Shown here: positions 39,664 through 48,702 of the stretch, in pieces
Position numbering within the stretch: the first letter of the stretch is position 1
Layout of the letters: every line of letters starts with the position of its first letter
Assembly: GCF_009937765.1 (NCBI RefSeq)
Contig: NZ_CP047089.1
Span: 866,272-930,271, forward strand
Length of the DNA: 64,000 bases
Source: Bacillus pumilus
Lineage (GTDB): Bacteria > Bacillota > Bacilli > Bacillales > Bacillaceae
Direction: 5' to 3'
Program-made: the position numbers and the translations under genes
The notes under the pieces: model-generated
The model's input: the letters and a program-made list of their open reading frames with translations, nothing else
The model's database searches: none
What the model was told of the DNA's origin: nothing

Positions 39664-40647
39664 ATGGCACGTCTAAAATATGTTTTGATCTATTTATCAG
39701 CTCTATTGTTATTCCTGTCAGGCTGTGGAAAAGACCAGCAGTTTACTCCACCTGGAAACTCTCAATCGATCGCGGTCATCTCTCAATTAAAAAAAGCCTC
39801 CTTTTCAATCGTTGATTTACAAAAGAATAAAGTGATCTCTTCCGTTGATTTAAAACATCCGCTCACTGATCTTATCCAAATCAACAAAGACGTCATCATC
39901 GCAACTAGTAAAGAAGGAGAATCGCTTATCGAAATTAATTTAAAAAAAGGTACAGCAACAGATTATATGGATGTGAGTAAAGGACTGACTTCCCTTACAT
40001 ATGATGCAGTTTCTCACACCTTAATTGCAGCGGATTCACAGAAAAATGTCGTTTATTTTATTGATACGCAGCGTAAAAACATAAAAGCAACTGTGAAGAC
40101 TGGAAAGTTACCTTCTTCTATGACACTTTCTCCGGCAGGTACTTTATTCGTATTAAATGCAGAAAGCCATACTGTCTCTGTTATAGATATTGAGAAGGAA
40201 AAACTTATACGTACGTTCTCTGTGCTTGAACGACCATCTGGTATTCATTTTGATGGACAGTCCATTTGGATTGGTGGTCACGGAAAGCCAGGCACCTTAA
40301 ATAAAAGCATTTTTGCTTACGACCCTAAAACGGGTAAAAAGCAAAGAGAAATGAAACTAGGTGTTATGCCTGTTGCCTTCTTCTCAGAGAAAAATTCTTC
40401 TACTTTATATGTACTTTGTCATGGAGATCATACGCTATACAAAGTAGATACAGAAAAGAATAAGCAGCTTGCTTCTGTTGAGACTGGTCAAAATCCTAAT
40501 TATATTAACGCTGATACCACATCAATATATGTGAGTAACTTAGATGACAATTCAGTATCAATTATCGATAAACATACATTCATGATGAAAAATCGACTGA
40601 ATGTCCCATCAGGACCCTATGCTATCGTGTTGGAGGAAAAGAAATGA
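39664..40647 (+). CDS. YVTN-type beta-propeller lipoprotein
   Basis: A 327-residue lipoprotein: signal peptide with lipobox LSGC (Cys21), then repeated beta-propeller blades with the pattern xVSVIDxxxxKxxxTxxxGxxPxxxxxxxxG (for example residues about 165-205 and 285-320), probably seven blades. Such propellers are ligand-binding or scaffold proteins outside the membrane. It overlaps the response regulator start by four bases, so it is translationally coupled to a two-component system and may be its extracellular sensor partner. No enzyme motif is seen. Confidence 0.8.
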   Translation: MARLKYVLIYLSALLLFLSGCGKDQQFTPPGNSQSIAVISQLKKASFSIVDLQKNKVISSVDLKHPLTDLIQINKDVIIATSKEGESLIEINLKKGTATDYMDVSKGLTSLTYDAVSHTLIAADSQKNVVYFIDTQRKNIKATVKTGKLPSSMTLSPAGTLFVLNAESHTVSVIDIEKEKLIRTFSVLERPSGIHFDGQSIWIGGHGKPGTLNKSIFAYDPKTGKKQREMKLGVMPVAFFSEKNSSTLYVLCHGDHTLYKVDTEKNKQLASVETGQNPNYINADTTSIYVSNLDDNSVSIIDKHTFMMKNRLNVPSGPYAIVLEEKK

Positions 40648-41330
40648 AAGAACAAATGCATATATTAATCGTAGACGATGAGTTCGATATGCTTGAGCTA
40701 ATCGGATCCTTCTTAAGAAGACAAGGCTTTCACATTATCACAGCTAATAATGGAATGGAGGCCTTACGTCAGCTTGAAAAGGAACCCGTTGATCTTGTTG
40801 TACTTGATATCATGATGCCTGATATGGATGGATTTGAAGTCTGCCAGCGTATTCGGCAAACTTCTCAAATTCCTATCTTATTCTTAACAGCTAGAAGTTA
40901 TGAAGAGGATCGAATTAGGGGCCTAGAAATTGGTGCGGATGACTACATCATGAAGCCTTTCAGTCTACGTGAGCTTGCAGCAAGAATTGAAACAACTTTG
41001 AGACGAATTAGGGGTCTTTCGCTAAAGCGCAGCCGCATACAGTTTGGTGACATGGAGATCGATCAGGATGGTAGACAAGTTTATATCCTACAGGAGCCCG
41101 TTAATTTAACTAGAAGAGAATTTGATTTACTCATGTTTCTTTTACTCAATCAAGGCCAAGTGTTTTCACGAGAACAGCTCTATCAAAAATTATGGGAATC
41201 ACATTCTACGAGCGGCTCTTTACGAACAGTCGATACACATATCAAAACGCTAAGACTGAAATTAAAGGGAGCAGAACGGCATATTAAAACCGTTTGGGGT
41301 GTCGGTTATAAGTTTGAGGAGGAAGAATGA
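40644..41330 (+). CDS. OmpR/PhoB-family response regulator
   Basis: A 228-residue regulator. The receiver domain has acidic pair DDE at 11-13, phospho-acceptor Asp55 (VVLDIMMPD) and the conserved Lys in MKPFS; a winged-helix domain follows from about residue 130 (VNLTRREFDLLMFLLLNQGQVFSREQLY and VDTHIKTLRLKL). It overlaps both the lipoprotein and kinase genes. PhoB-type regulators bind tandem 11-bp-spaced direct repeats; exactly such a pair lies before the glycosyltransferase genes at 42825-42845. Confidence 0.93.
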   Translation: MKEQMHILIVDDEFDMLELIGSFLRRQGFHIITANNGMEALRQLEKEPVDLVVLDIMMPDMDGFEVCQRIRQTSQIPILFLTARSYEEDRIRGLEIGADDYIMKPFSLRELAARIETTLRRIRGLSLKRSRIQFGDMEIDQDGRQVYILQEPVNLTRREFDLLMFLLLNQGQVFSREQLYQKLWESHSTSGSLRTVDTHIKTLRLKLKGAERHIKTVWGVGYKFEEEE

Positions 41331-42745
41331 AGCCTTTATCGATTAAAAAGAAAGTGCTCTTCTTAATCCTTGTAGTGACCGGAATTGTTGCTGCCTCAGC
41401 TCTTGCCCTCACCTATTACTTATACCAGCACTTATATGTTGATAAGCAAATTGATTCCTTAAGTTTACAAGGTAAAAAGCTGGCACAAATCTATCATCAA
41501 CACGGGAAGGATACGTATTTTACCGATAGAATAAAATGGTCTAACGATTCGAGTCAGGCGAACATTATTTTTACAGATGATCCAATGGAGCTTTCAAGTG
41601 GGCTTCCTTTTGATACGAACACAAATGATAATCTCATCACATTCAAAGAACGCCAAAAGCTCCTTCAAGGGGAAACCGTCGTGTTGATTAGAGAACACTC
41701 ACAGTTTCATCAAGATATTCTTGGCATCGCCATCCCTGTTTTCTCAAGCAAAGATGAGCTATCGGGGACAATTTTTCTATCCATGCCCTTATCGGATGTA
41801 TATGAACCTTTTGTCCAAATCAGATTGACACTTGGCATATCTATTTTATTAATCCTGCTCCTGATTTTCTTTATCGGATATAAAAGCTCCAATCAAGTCG
41901 TGCGGACAATTAATCAAATGAAAGAAATTGCGTTGGAAATGGAGTCTGGTGATTTTTCAAAACGGATGGCTGTGACCAAAAACGGTGATGAGTTAAACCA
42001 GCTGAGCCGCTCTTTTAACAAACTGTCTTCTACCCTTGAAAAAGTTGAGCAGCACCGCAGGGAATTTCTTGCGAATGTCTCCCACGAACTTCGAACTCCC
42101 CTAAGTTATATGAAAGGATATGCTGAAGGTATTGAAGAGGGCATTATTGATCAAAAAAAAGGCATGCAGATTATTCAAAACGAATCCACACGATTAAGCA
42201 GGCTCGTACATGACCTTCTGGATCTCGCGCAGTTAGAGGGAGAATCTTACCCACTAACGATGGAGCCTCTCGTCTTTGCACAGCTTATTCATGATGTTCT
42301 TGATCAAATGAAATTCATTGCTAGTCAAAAGGGAATCTCGTTCAACCGAGCACTCGAAGAGGATTGTATTATTTATGGTGACAGCGATCGACTTGAACAA
42401 GTCGTTCGTAATTTATTGGACAATGCCATCCATTACACGCCATCAGGAAAGTCGATTTCGATTGAATTATTCATTCACCAAAACATTGCTGAATTAACTA
42501 TTACAGATGAAGGTAGCGGAATTCCAAAAGCAGAACTCCCTCATGTTTCTGAGCGTTTTTATCGAGTGAATAAAGCGCGCACAAGAAAAGATGGCGGCTC
42601 TGGTCTTGGACTAGCCATTGTGTATCAAATTATTAAAAAACATCGTGGCACGTTCGTTCTTCAATCTGAACAAGGCATAGGTACGACCGCTATTATACAA
42701 TTACCAAGTGCAGAGAGCACTGAAATTCCGCCTGCCCCCTCGTAA
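41327..42745 (+). CDS. Sensor histidine kinase
   Basis: A 472-residue membrane kinase: TM1 at about 9-31, an extracellular region of about 130 residues, TM2 at 165-184, HAMP, HisKA with phospho-acceptor His253 (NVSHELRTPL), and an ATPase domain with the N box (RNLLDNAIHYTP), DEGSGIP and GGSGLGLAIV. The N-terminal sensor region shows no recognised ligand domain. It overlaps the regulator gene by four bases. The unit ends with a clear terminator. Confidence 0.94.
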   Translation: MKPLSIKKKVLFLILVVTGIVAASALALTYYLYQHLYVDKQIDSLSLQGKKLAQIYHQHGKDTYFTDRIKWSNDSSQANIIFTDDPMELSSGLPFDTNTNDNLITFKERQKLLQGETVVLIREHSQFHQDILGIAIPVFSSKDELSGTIFLSMPLSDVYEPFVQIRLTLGISILLILLLIFFIGYKSSNQVVRTINQMKEIALEMESGDFSKRMAVTKNGDELNQLSRSFNKLSSTLEKVEQHRREFLANVSHELRTPLSYMKGYAEGIEEGIIDQKKGMQIIQNESTRLSRLVHDLLDLAQLEGESYPLTMEPLVFAQLIHDVLDQMKFIASQKGISFNRALEEDCIIYGDSDRLEQVVRNLLDNAIHYTPSGKSISIELFIHQNIAELTITDEGSGIPKAELPHVSERFYRVNKARTRKDGGSGLGLAIVYQIIKKHRGTFVLQSEQGIGTTAIIQLPSAESTEIPPAPS

Positions 42746-42767
42746 AATAACATGACACCTTAAACAA

Positions 42768-42796
42768 AACAGCTCTTTTCTAGAGCTGTTTTTATT
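42768..42796 (+). terminator. Terminator after the two-component operon
   Basis: AACAGCTCT and AGAGCTGTT arms with a short loop followed by TTTTTATTC. It separates the regulator operon from ykcBC. Confidence 0.9.
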
Positions 42797-42824
42797 CAAC
42801 AGAAAAATAAAAAATTGGCCTTTT

Positions 42825-42860
42825 TTTATTCATAATTTATTCATATTTGCTTGTTACACT
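42825..42860 (+). promoter_or_regulatory. Tandem direct repeats and -10 upstream of ykcB
   Basis: TTTATTCATA occurs at 42825-42834 and again at 42836-42845, an 11-bp period. A -10-like TACACT lies at 42855-42860, nine bases after the second repeat, and the -35 position falls within the repeats. This is the layout of a PhoB/OmpR-type activated promoter. Confidence 0.65.
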
Positions 42861-42893
42861 TTTTTCAAGTTAAGAAAAAGGAGTGACAAACTT

Positions 42894-44987
42894 TTGATTA
42901 GACGCTTTCAAAAATTTGATCTTTATTTATTTTTCATATTAATTTTATCTGCCATTTTAAACATTTATAACATTTGGAACAACGATACAGTGAACGCTTA
43001 TTATACCGCAGCGGTCACAAGTATGATGCAAAGCTGGCATAATTTCTTCTTTACTTCGTTCGATCCCTCAGGTTATGTCACGGTGGATAAACCACCGCTC
43101 GCCTTCTGGCTGCAAACGATCAGTGCCAAAATTTTCGGACTGCATGGCTGGAGTGTGATCTTACCCCAAGCTTTAGCTGGCATTGGATCAGTTTATTTAA
43201 TCTATCGCCTAGTCAAACCTACATTTGGGCAGGCTGCTGCAAGACTGTCAGCACTCATTATGGCGTGCACACCAATCGCAGTTGCTGTATCTCGTACAAA
43301 TAACATTGACAGCTTACTCGTTTTTATTCTTTTACTCGCAACAGCCATGATGTTCAAGGCTGTAAAACAGCAGAAGGTACTTTGGGCAATTGCTTCTTTT
43401 GCAATGATCGGTATCGGTTTTAATACAAAAATGCTTCAAGCGTATATGATTGTACCGGCTCTCGTCTTGTTTTACATCATCGCCTTCCGAACGACATGGA
43501 AGAAAAAGTTGTTATCACTATTGATCTCAATGATTGTTCTTTTAAGTGTATCTGCTTCTTGGTCTATAGCGGTTGATCTCACATCCAAAGATAATCGTCC
43601 TTATATGGGATCAAGTCAATCGAACTCAGCACTAGAATTAGCCTTTGGTTACAACGGTCTTCAGCGGTTAACTGGACAACAGTCTGGCGGGAGAGGCGGT
43701 ACAAATCAGGGGGAGGGGCAGCCACCTTCACAGCAGGGTGATCAGCAAAATGACAATGAATCATCCAACATGACTCAGCCGCCATCCAGTGGTAATCAAA
43801 ACAACTCAGACAATTCAAACCAATCATTCAACCAGCAACAGACTTCAATGCAAGGACCACCACGCAGTGCAGGCGGTAATAGTGATGGACCTCCAAATGG
43901 CGGGGGCGGAAAGATGGGAAGTGGTTCTGGCATGTTTGGAACAGGAACAAAAGGGCCATTACGTCTGTTCCAATCTGAATTGTCCGATCAAATCAGTTGG
44001 CTGCTTCCATTTGCGCTCTTCGGTGCGATTGGTATCTTCTTCTCGACAGTCTTTGAAAGAAGACGTCTCAATACAAAACAAAAAGAAACACTATTTTGGT
44101 TAGCTTGGCTTATACCCGTTGCTGCATTTTTCAGTATAGCAGGATTTTTTCATCACTATTATTTAATCATGCTGGCACCGCCAATTGCTGTATTAGCAGG
44201 AGCCGGCTGGGTTTCTATGACTCAATTGTTCCAAACAGGAACTGGCTTTAAAAAATGGCTGCTTCCTATTGCGATATTCGTCACAACCGCATTTGAAATC
44301 CTTATCCTATCCACATTTACAAGCACGATCGGTCTTGGACTAAGCGTTGCAGTCGGTATCATTGGTATTGGAACGATCCTTTCTCTACTTTTGATAAAAG
44401 GAAAAGAAAAACTAAAACAATTCGTGTCTCTCATCGCCATCCTTGGCATGATGATTGCACCACTATACTGGGCAAGCACACCTCTTCTTTATGGAGGAAA
44501 CAGTATGCTTCCAGAGACTGGTCCTCAGCTTGCAACTTCAAGTGGCAGCATGAGTTCACAAGTCAATGAAAAGCTGATCAGCTATCTTGAAAAAAACAAT
44601 ACGGGAGAAGAATTCCTATTCGGAACAACAGATGCAACCACTGCTTCGCCTTACATTATTAAAACAGGAAAAGCTGTTATGGCATTAGGTGGATTTAGTG
44701 GATCTGATAACATTCTCACACTTAGTGAATTCAAGCAGTTCGTCAAAGACGGTAAAATCAAATACTTCTATCTTTCTGGTATGAGAGGCGGTAGCTCTGA
44801 CATTCTCACTTGGATTCAAAAAAATGGAAAAGAAGTAGCTACTTCTAACTGGCAGAACAGCTCTACATCCAAAACGAATCAGCAAACAGACAGCTCAGAC
44901 AGCCAACAATCAGAACAAAATAATCAGTCTAATGGACGAATGGGCGGAATGGAGAGCGGCACTCTTTATAAACTATCCGTTGATTAA
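42894..44987 (+). CDS. ykcB: GT-C (PMT/ArnT-like) glycosyltransferase YkcB
   Basis: A 697-residue integral membrane enzyme with about a dozen hydrophobic segments. The first loop carries the acidic catalytic motif region (NDTVNAYYTAAVTSMM, then FDPSGYVTVDKPPLAFWLQ), typical of enzymes using polyprenyl-phosphate sugars. A loop at about 255-350 is an unusual Gly/Asn/Gln/Ser/Pro-rich stretch, and the C-terminus is again Ser/Gln/Asn-rich. In B. subtilis YkcB pairs with YkcC in a three-component glycosylation system whose acceptor is undefined. TTG start after AAGGAGTG. Confidence 0.88.
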   Translation: MIRRFQKFDLYLFFILILSAILNIYNIWNNDTVNAYYTAAVTSMMQSWHNFFFTSFDPSGYVTVDKPPLAFWLQTISAKIFGLHGWSVILPQALAGIGSVYLIYRLVKPTFGQAAARLSALIMACTPIAVAVSRTNNIDSLLVFILLLATAMMFKAVKQQKVLWAIASFAMIGIGFNTKMLQAYMIVPALVLFYIIAFRTTWKKKLLSLLISMIVLLSVSASWSIAVDLTSKDNRPYMGSSQSNSALELAFGYNGLQRLTGQQSGGRGGTNQGEGQPPSQQGDQQNDNESSNMTQPPSSGNQNNSDNSNQSFNQQQTSMQGPPRSAGGNSDGPPNGGGGKMGSGSGMFGTGTKGPLRLFQSELSDQISWLLPFALFGAIGIFFSTVFERRRLNTKQKETLFWLAWLIPVAAFFSIAGFFHHYYLIMLAPPIAVLAGAGWVSMTQLFQTGTGFKKWLLPIAIFVTTAFEILILSTFTSTIGLGLSVAVGIIGIGTILSLLLIKGKEKLKQFVSLIAILGMMIAPLYWASTPLLYGGNSMLPETGPQLATSSGSMSSQVNEKLISYLEKNNTGEEFLFGTTDATTASPYIIKTGKAVMALGGFSGSDNILTLSEFKQFVKDGKIKYFYLSGMRGGSSDILTWIQKNGKEVATSNWQNSSTSKTNQQTDSSDSQQSEQNNQSNGRMGGMESGTLYKLSVD

Positions 44988-45017
44988 TTCATCTATTAAA
45001 GGGAGGAACGATGATTG

Positions 45018-46010
45018 ATGGAAAAGAACATACAATATTCTATTGTAGTCCCAGTGTATAATGAAGAGCTTGTGATTCATGAATCGTATCAGCGCCTTAA
45101 GACCGTCATGGATTCAACGGGAGAAGCATATGAGCTTCTCTTCGTCAATGACGGCAGTATGGATCGTACAGCTGAACTGATTAAAGGGTACTGCCAGACC
45201 GATTCGAATGTGAGACTTATTGATTTTTCTCGTAACTTTGGACATCAAATTGCCATTACAGCGGGAATGGATTATGCAAAGGGAGAAGCTGTCGTAGTGA
45301 TTGATGCGGATTTACAAGATCCACCTGAATTAATTTTAGACATGATTGAAAAATGGAAGGAGGGCTATGAGGTCGTATACGCAGTCCGTTCCAAGCGAAA
45401 AGGCGAAACAGTTTTCAAAAAGTACACCGCTTCCCTTTTCTACCGAGTGTTACGTCAAATCACCGAAGTAGATATTCCTATTGACACCGGCGACTTTAGA
45501 CTGATGGATCGTAAAGTATGTCATGAAATGAGAAAAATACGAGAGAAAAACCCATTTGTCCGCGGATTAGTGAGCTGGGTCGGTTTCAAACAGGTTGCGG
45601 TAGAATATGTTCGGGATGAGCGGCTGGCAGGAGAAACAAAGTACCCTCTCAAAAAGATGCTCAAGCTCTCAATGGATGGGATCACATCTTTTTCTTACAA
45701 ACCTTTAAAGCTAGCCAGCGTGACAGGTATTGCACTTTCAGCTATTGGCTTCATATCGATGTTTCTAGTTTTATATTTAAAACTTTTTACAAACAGCACC
45801 ATCACCGGCTGGAGTTCATTAATTGTCATTCAGCTATTCTTTAGCGGGATTATCCTCTTTATGTTAGGCATGATCGGAGAGTATATTGGCCGAATTTACG
45901 ATGAAGCCAAGGACCGGCCGCTTTATATCGTCAGAGATAGCTATGGCCTTCAGGCTAAGCCACATCCAGTTCAATCCCCTGTACATTTCAAGCAATATAA
46001 ACAGCATTAA
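45018..46010 (+). CDS. ykcC: Polyprenyl-phosphate glycosyltransferase YkcC (GT2)
   Basis: A 330-residue enzyme: GT-A domain with VVPVYNEE, NDGSMDRT and the metal-binding IDADLQDPPE, then two C-terminal hydrophobic segments and the family ending EYIGRIYDEAKDRPLYIV. It is expected to load a sugar on undecaprenyl phosphate at the inner membrane face, for use by YkcB outside. No GtcA-type flippase lies next to it. ATG at 45018 follows GGGAGG; it is 30 bases from ykcB. Confidence 0.92.
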   Translation: MEKNIQYSIVVPVYNEELVIHESYQRLKTVMDSTGEAYELLFVNDGSMDRTAELIKGYCQTDSNVRLIDFSRNFGHQIAITAGMDYAKGEAVVVIDADLQDPPELILDMIEKWKEGYEVVYAVRSKRKGETVFKKYTASLFYRVLRQITEVDIPIDTGDFRLMDRKVCHEMRKIREKNPFVRGLVSWVGFKQVAVEYVRDERLAGETKYPLKKMLKLSMDGITSFSYKPLKLASVTGIALSAIGFISMFLVLYLKLFTNSTITGWSSLIVIQLFFSGIILFMLGMIGEYIGRIYDEAKDRPLYIVRDSYGLQAKPHPVQSPVHFKQYKQH

Positions 46011-46053
46011 AAAAAGCGCGCGAGACCTCTTCAGAAGGTCCTGCACGCTTTTT
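46011..46053. terminator. Bidirectional terminator between ykcC and the permease gene
   Basis: AAAAAGCG and CGCTTTTT ends enclose an inner GACCT/AGGTC stem. The A and T runs suit both converging genes. Confidence 0.85.
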
Positions 46054-46056
46054 AGC

Positions 46057-47406
46057 TTATACGGCTGTTTCAAACCGTTTTCTATTAATAAAGAAAGAAA
46101 GTGTAATGATTAAATAAATGCACATTGTGACCAGCGTTTGGACAATTGGTGTATTTAATACAACGCCGACAAAAATGGCCATGATCGCAATGACGGAAAA
46201 CCACGTTGTGAAAGGATACAGCTTCACGCGATATCCGCCTGGCTGTGCGACGCTTCGAGATTTCAAATGACCAACGGCAATGATAAACCAGATGAATAGA
46301 ACTGTGTAACTTAAAGAGCCCATCAAGTAATTAAACGTTTGACTACCTACAAAAAGAGAAATCAATACAGCTGCATACAAGGTAGATGTACATACAAGAA
46401 TCGCTCGAACAGGCACTTGTTGTTTTGACAGTTTAGAGAATCCTTTCCATACACGGCCATCCATTGCCTGTGTAAATAGTACTCTTGAAGAAGCGTACAG
46501 ACCAGAGTTCATAGAAGACAAGATTGCTAATAAAATAATCCCGTTCATAATATCACTTGCATATGGCACACCAATCGTTGCAAACACCGTAACGAATGGG
46601 CTCACTTGTTCATTGTTTACTTGATTCCAAGGAATTAAGCTGACGATGATGAAGAACGGAAGTACATAAAAACCGATGATTCGTACAAATGTACTTTGAA
46701 TGGCTTTTGGGATGACTTTTTCAGGGTTTTTCGTTTCTGCTAATGTCACCCCAATCATTTCAGTTCCGCCATATGAATACACAACAACTAGCATTGCCGC
46801 AATTAAGCCGCCCGTTCCATTCGGGAAAAATCCTCCGTGGTCGGTTAAGTTGGATAATCCAGGTGCTGCATGCTGTCCGAATGAGACAAACAGCATCGTT
46901 AACCCAATGATAATAAATAAAAGAATGACAGCAATTTTAATAGAGGCTAACCAGTACTCTGTCTCAGCAAACATTTTGACTGAACAAACATTGATCAATG
47001 TCACAACAAGTGAAATGATTAACACAAGTGTCCAAATTGGTACTTGTGGGAACCAGTACTGAATAAAGATGGCAGACACGATCGCTTCTGCTGCAATGTT
47101 TAACACCCACATTTTCCAATAGATCCAATCTAAGAAATAGGCGGGGTATTTGCCTAACACAGGTTCAATTAAATCACGGAATGTTCTAGCGCCAGGTCGT
47201 GCAACTGTCATCTCGGCAAGTCCTTGCATAATAAATAATAAAATAAGACCACCAATCATATATGCCAAAATGACAGCAGGACCCGCGATATCAATGGCAG
47301 AACTGCTTCCTTTAAACAGACCAGCACCGATGGCACCGCCAAGTGCGAGCATCATGATATGCCTTGACGTCATTGTTCGTTTTAACTGCACATGTTCCTT
47401 TTCCAT
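46057..47406 (-). CDS. yvbW: Amino acid permease YvbW (probable leucine transporter)
   Basis: A 449-residue APC-family permease with about 12 hydrophobic segments. The first carries the substrate loop GGAIGAGLFKGSS and the AAT family pattern LAYMIGGLILLFIMQGLAEM follows. The leader is a T-box riboswitch with a CUC specifier, so the gene is read when uncharged leucine tRNA rises; this makes leucine the likely substrate. AAAGGAGC precedes the ATG. Confidence 0.88.
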   Translation of the reverse strand: MEKEHVQLKRTMTSRHIMMLALGGAIGAGLFKGSSSAIDIAGPAVILAYMIGGLILLFIMQGLAEMTVARPGARTFRDLIEPVLGKYPAYFLDWIYWKMWVLNIAAEAIVSAIFIQYWFPQVPIWTLVLIISLVVTLINVCSVKMFAETEYWLASIKIAVILLFIIIGLTMLFVSFGQHAAPGLSNLTDHGGFFPNGTGGLIAAMLVVVYSYGGTEMIGVTLAETKNPEKVIPKAIQSTFVRIIGFYVLPFFIIVSLIPWNQVNNEQVSPFVTVFATIGVPYASDIMNGIILLAILSSMNSGLYASSRVLFTQAMDGRVWKGFSKLSKQQVPVRAILVCTSTLYAAVLISLFVGSQTFNYLMGSLSYTVLFIWFIIAVGHLKSRSVAQPGGYRVKLYPFTTWFSVIAIMAIFVGVVLNTPIVQTLVTMCIYLIITLSFFINRKRFETAV

Positions 47407-47463
47407 TTTCTATAGCTCCTTTAAATTTGAATCTTCAGACAAAAATAAGATAAAAGCATATAA

Positions 47464-47496
47464 AAAGGCCAGTCATCTCCTTGAAGAGACGACTGA
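47464..47496 (-). terminator. T-box-controlled terminator of yvbW leader
   Basis: On the minus strand GGTCAGTCGTCTC pairs with GAGATGACTGGCC and is followed by TTTTTA. It directly follows the T-box motif, so antiterminator pairing would prevent it. Confidence 0.93.
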
Positions 47497-47738
47497 CCTT
47501 GCAACCGCGTTACCACTCTTATTGACTCAGACATAGCTGAATCCAACTTGAAACCCGATAACGGAGGTCACACGTAAAGACTTACTATTTATTCAGTCTT
47601 GCCGCTCCTTGAGCGAGTTCAATGATTCGTTTTACTGCGTTGCACCACCCCGCAGCTCTCTTAGAAAACGGATATTCATTTACTATTCTCAAGTCAAAGC
47701 GTTTTATAGTCAATTTGTCTATTTATCAAAGATTTTAT
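47464..47738 (-). ncRNA. Leucine-specific T-box riboswitch
   Basis: The T-box core reads AGAGTGGTAACGCGGTTGC at 47519-47501 on the minus strand. TGGT would pair with an ACCA tRNA end, fitting tRNA-Leu with discriminator A. Stem I is closed by CTTGAG/CTCAAG and AATGA/TCATT; the specifier loop has AGTA on one side and GAA-CTC-G on the other, giving codon CUC (47617-47615). An intrinsic terminator follows. It fills most of the 390-base gap between yvbW and the nitroreductase gene. Confidence 0.92.
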
Positions 47739-47744
47739 TTTTTA

Positions 47745-47773
47745 AATATACTGACTAACCACGCAATTGTCAA
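47745..47773 (-). promoter_or_regulatory. Promoter of yvbW T-box transcript
   Basis: Perfect TTGACA (47773-47768) and TATATT (47750-47745) with a 17-base spacer on the minus strand, giving a leader of about 330 bases. Confidence 0.85.
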
Positions 47774-47796
47774 CAGCCTTTTTCAGACATTTCCTA

Positions 47797-48471
47797 TTAA
47801 CGAATCCAAACGGCTACTTCATCCATCGGACGACGTGTTTTGCCGCGCTTTGGCTCGATGACGCGATACCCAAAGGCAGCCATGACAGAGATGTCGTACT
47901 GACCATCTTCGAGTAATCCTTCCTCCTCAAGCATACGATGAATTTCGTCGTAGCTGAATCCCTCAATAGGGCAAGAATCAATGCCAATTTGTGCCGCGGC
48001 CGTCATCATATTACCGAGAGCAATATACGTTTGTTTAGAAGCCCAATCGAAGAGCGTACGGTCAGTTTCCATCAAATGAAGATCATTCTCTTGGAATTGT
48101 TTGTAGCGTCCTTTTACCATCTCAAACGTTTCGTCTGTCATTCCCTTGATTTCCTTGTTGATATACTCTGCATATGGTGAATCATAACGGGCGTCTGTTC
48201 TTGCCAAAATGATCACAAAATGGCTGGCAGTTGGCAGCTGCTTTTGCGCACCCCATGTATATTCTTTTAATTTCTCTCTAAATGATTCATTTTGAACGAC
48301 GAGGAACTTCCAAGGCTCAAATCCGACAGAGCTTGGGGAAAGTCTTCCTGTCTCTAAAATGAACGCAAAATCATCTTCTGGAATCTTTTTCGTTGGGTCA
48401 AACTCTTTTGTCGCATGACGGAATTCATACGCCTCAATGATTTCTTTTTTTAATTGCTCTTTGTCTCGCAT
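47797..48471 (-). CDS. Nitroreductase-family NAD(P)H oxidoreductase (YfkO/HypO-like)
   Basis: A 224-residue FMN-dependent nitroreductase-fold enzyme. Motifs seen: FRHATKEFDP, LSPSSVGFEPWKFLVV (FMN phosphate and ring contacts) and the C-terminal GIDSCPIEGF and AFGYR. This group closely resembles YfkO (HypO) of B. subtilis, induced by hypochlorite through the redox regulator HypR. An HxlR-type regulator is divergent here. The ATG at 48471 has AAAGGATG upstream; upstream in-frame ATGs lack one. Confidence 0.88.
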   Translation of the reverse strand: MRDKEQLKKEIIEAYEFRHATKEFDPTKKIPEDDFAFILETGRLSPSSVGFEPWKFLVVQNESFREKLKEYTWGAQKQLPTASHFVIILARTDARYDSPYAEYINKEIKGMTDETFEMVKGRYKQFQENDLHLMETDRTLFDWASKQTYIALGNMMTAAAQIGIDSCPIEGFSYDEIHRMLEEEGLLEDGQYDISVMAAFGYRVIEPKRGKTRRPMDEVAVWIR

Positions 48472-48702
48472 GGTATTCATCCTTTCTACTGAACGATTAG
48501 GGTGTGAAGTTTCACCAATCCAATTTCTTTCCATTCCCATATAGAAATAGTTATGATAAGAAAACAAACAACCCGAATGTGTGATGTGATATCTCTATGG
48601 TAAAAGAAAAGCTTCCCATGATTCAAGTACGCACATTTTTGTTCGTTAGGTACAATCATGTTCGTTTATCACCCATTTCGCCTTAGAAAGGAGTGTAAAA
48701 AG

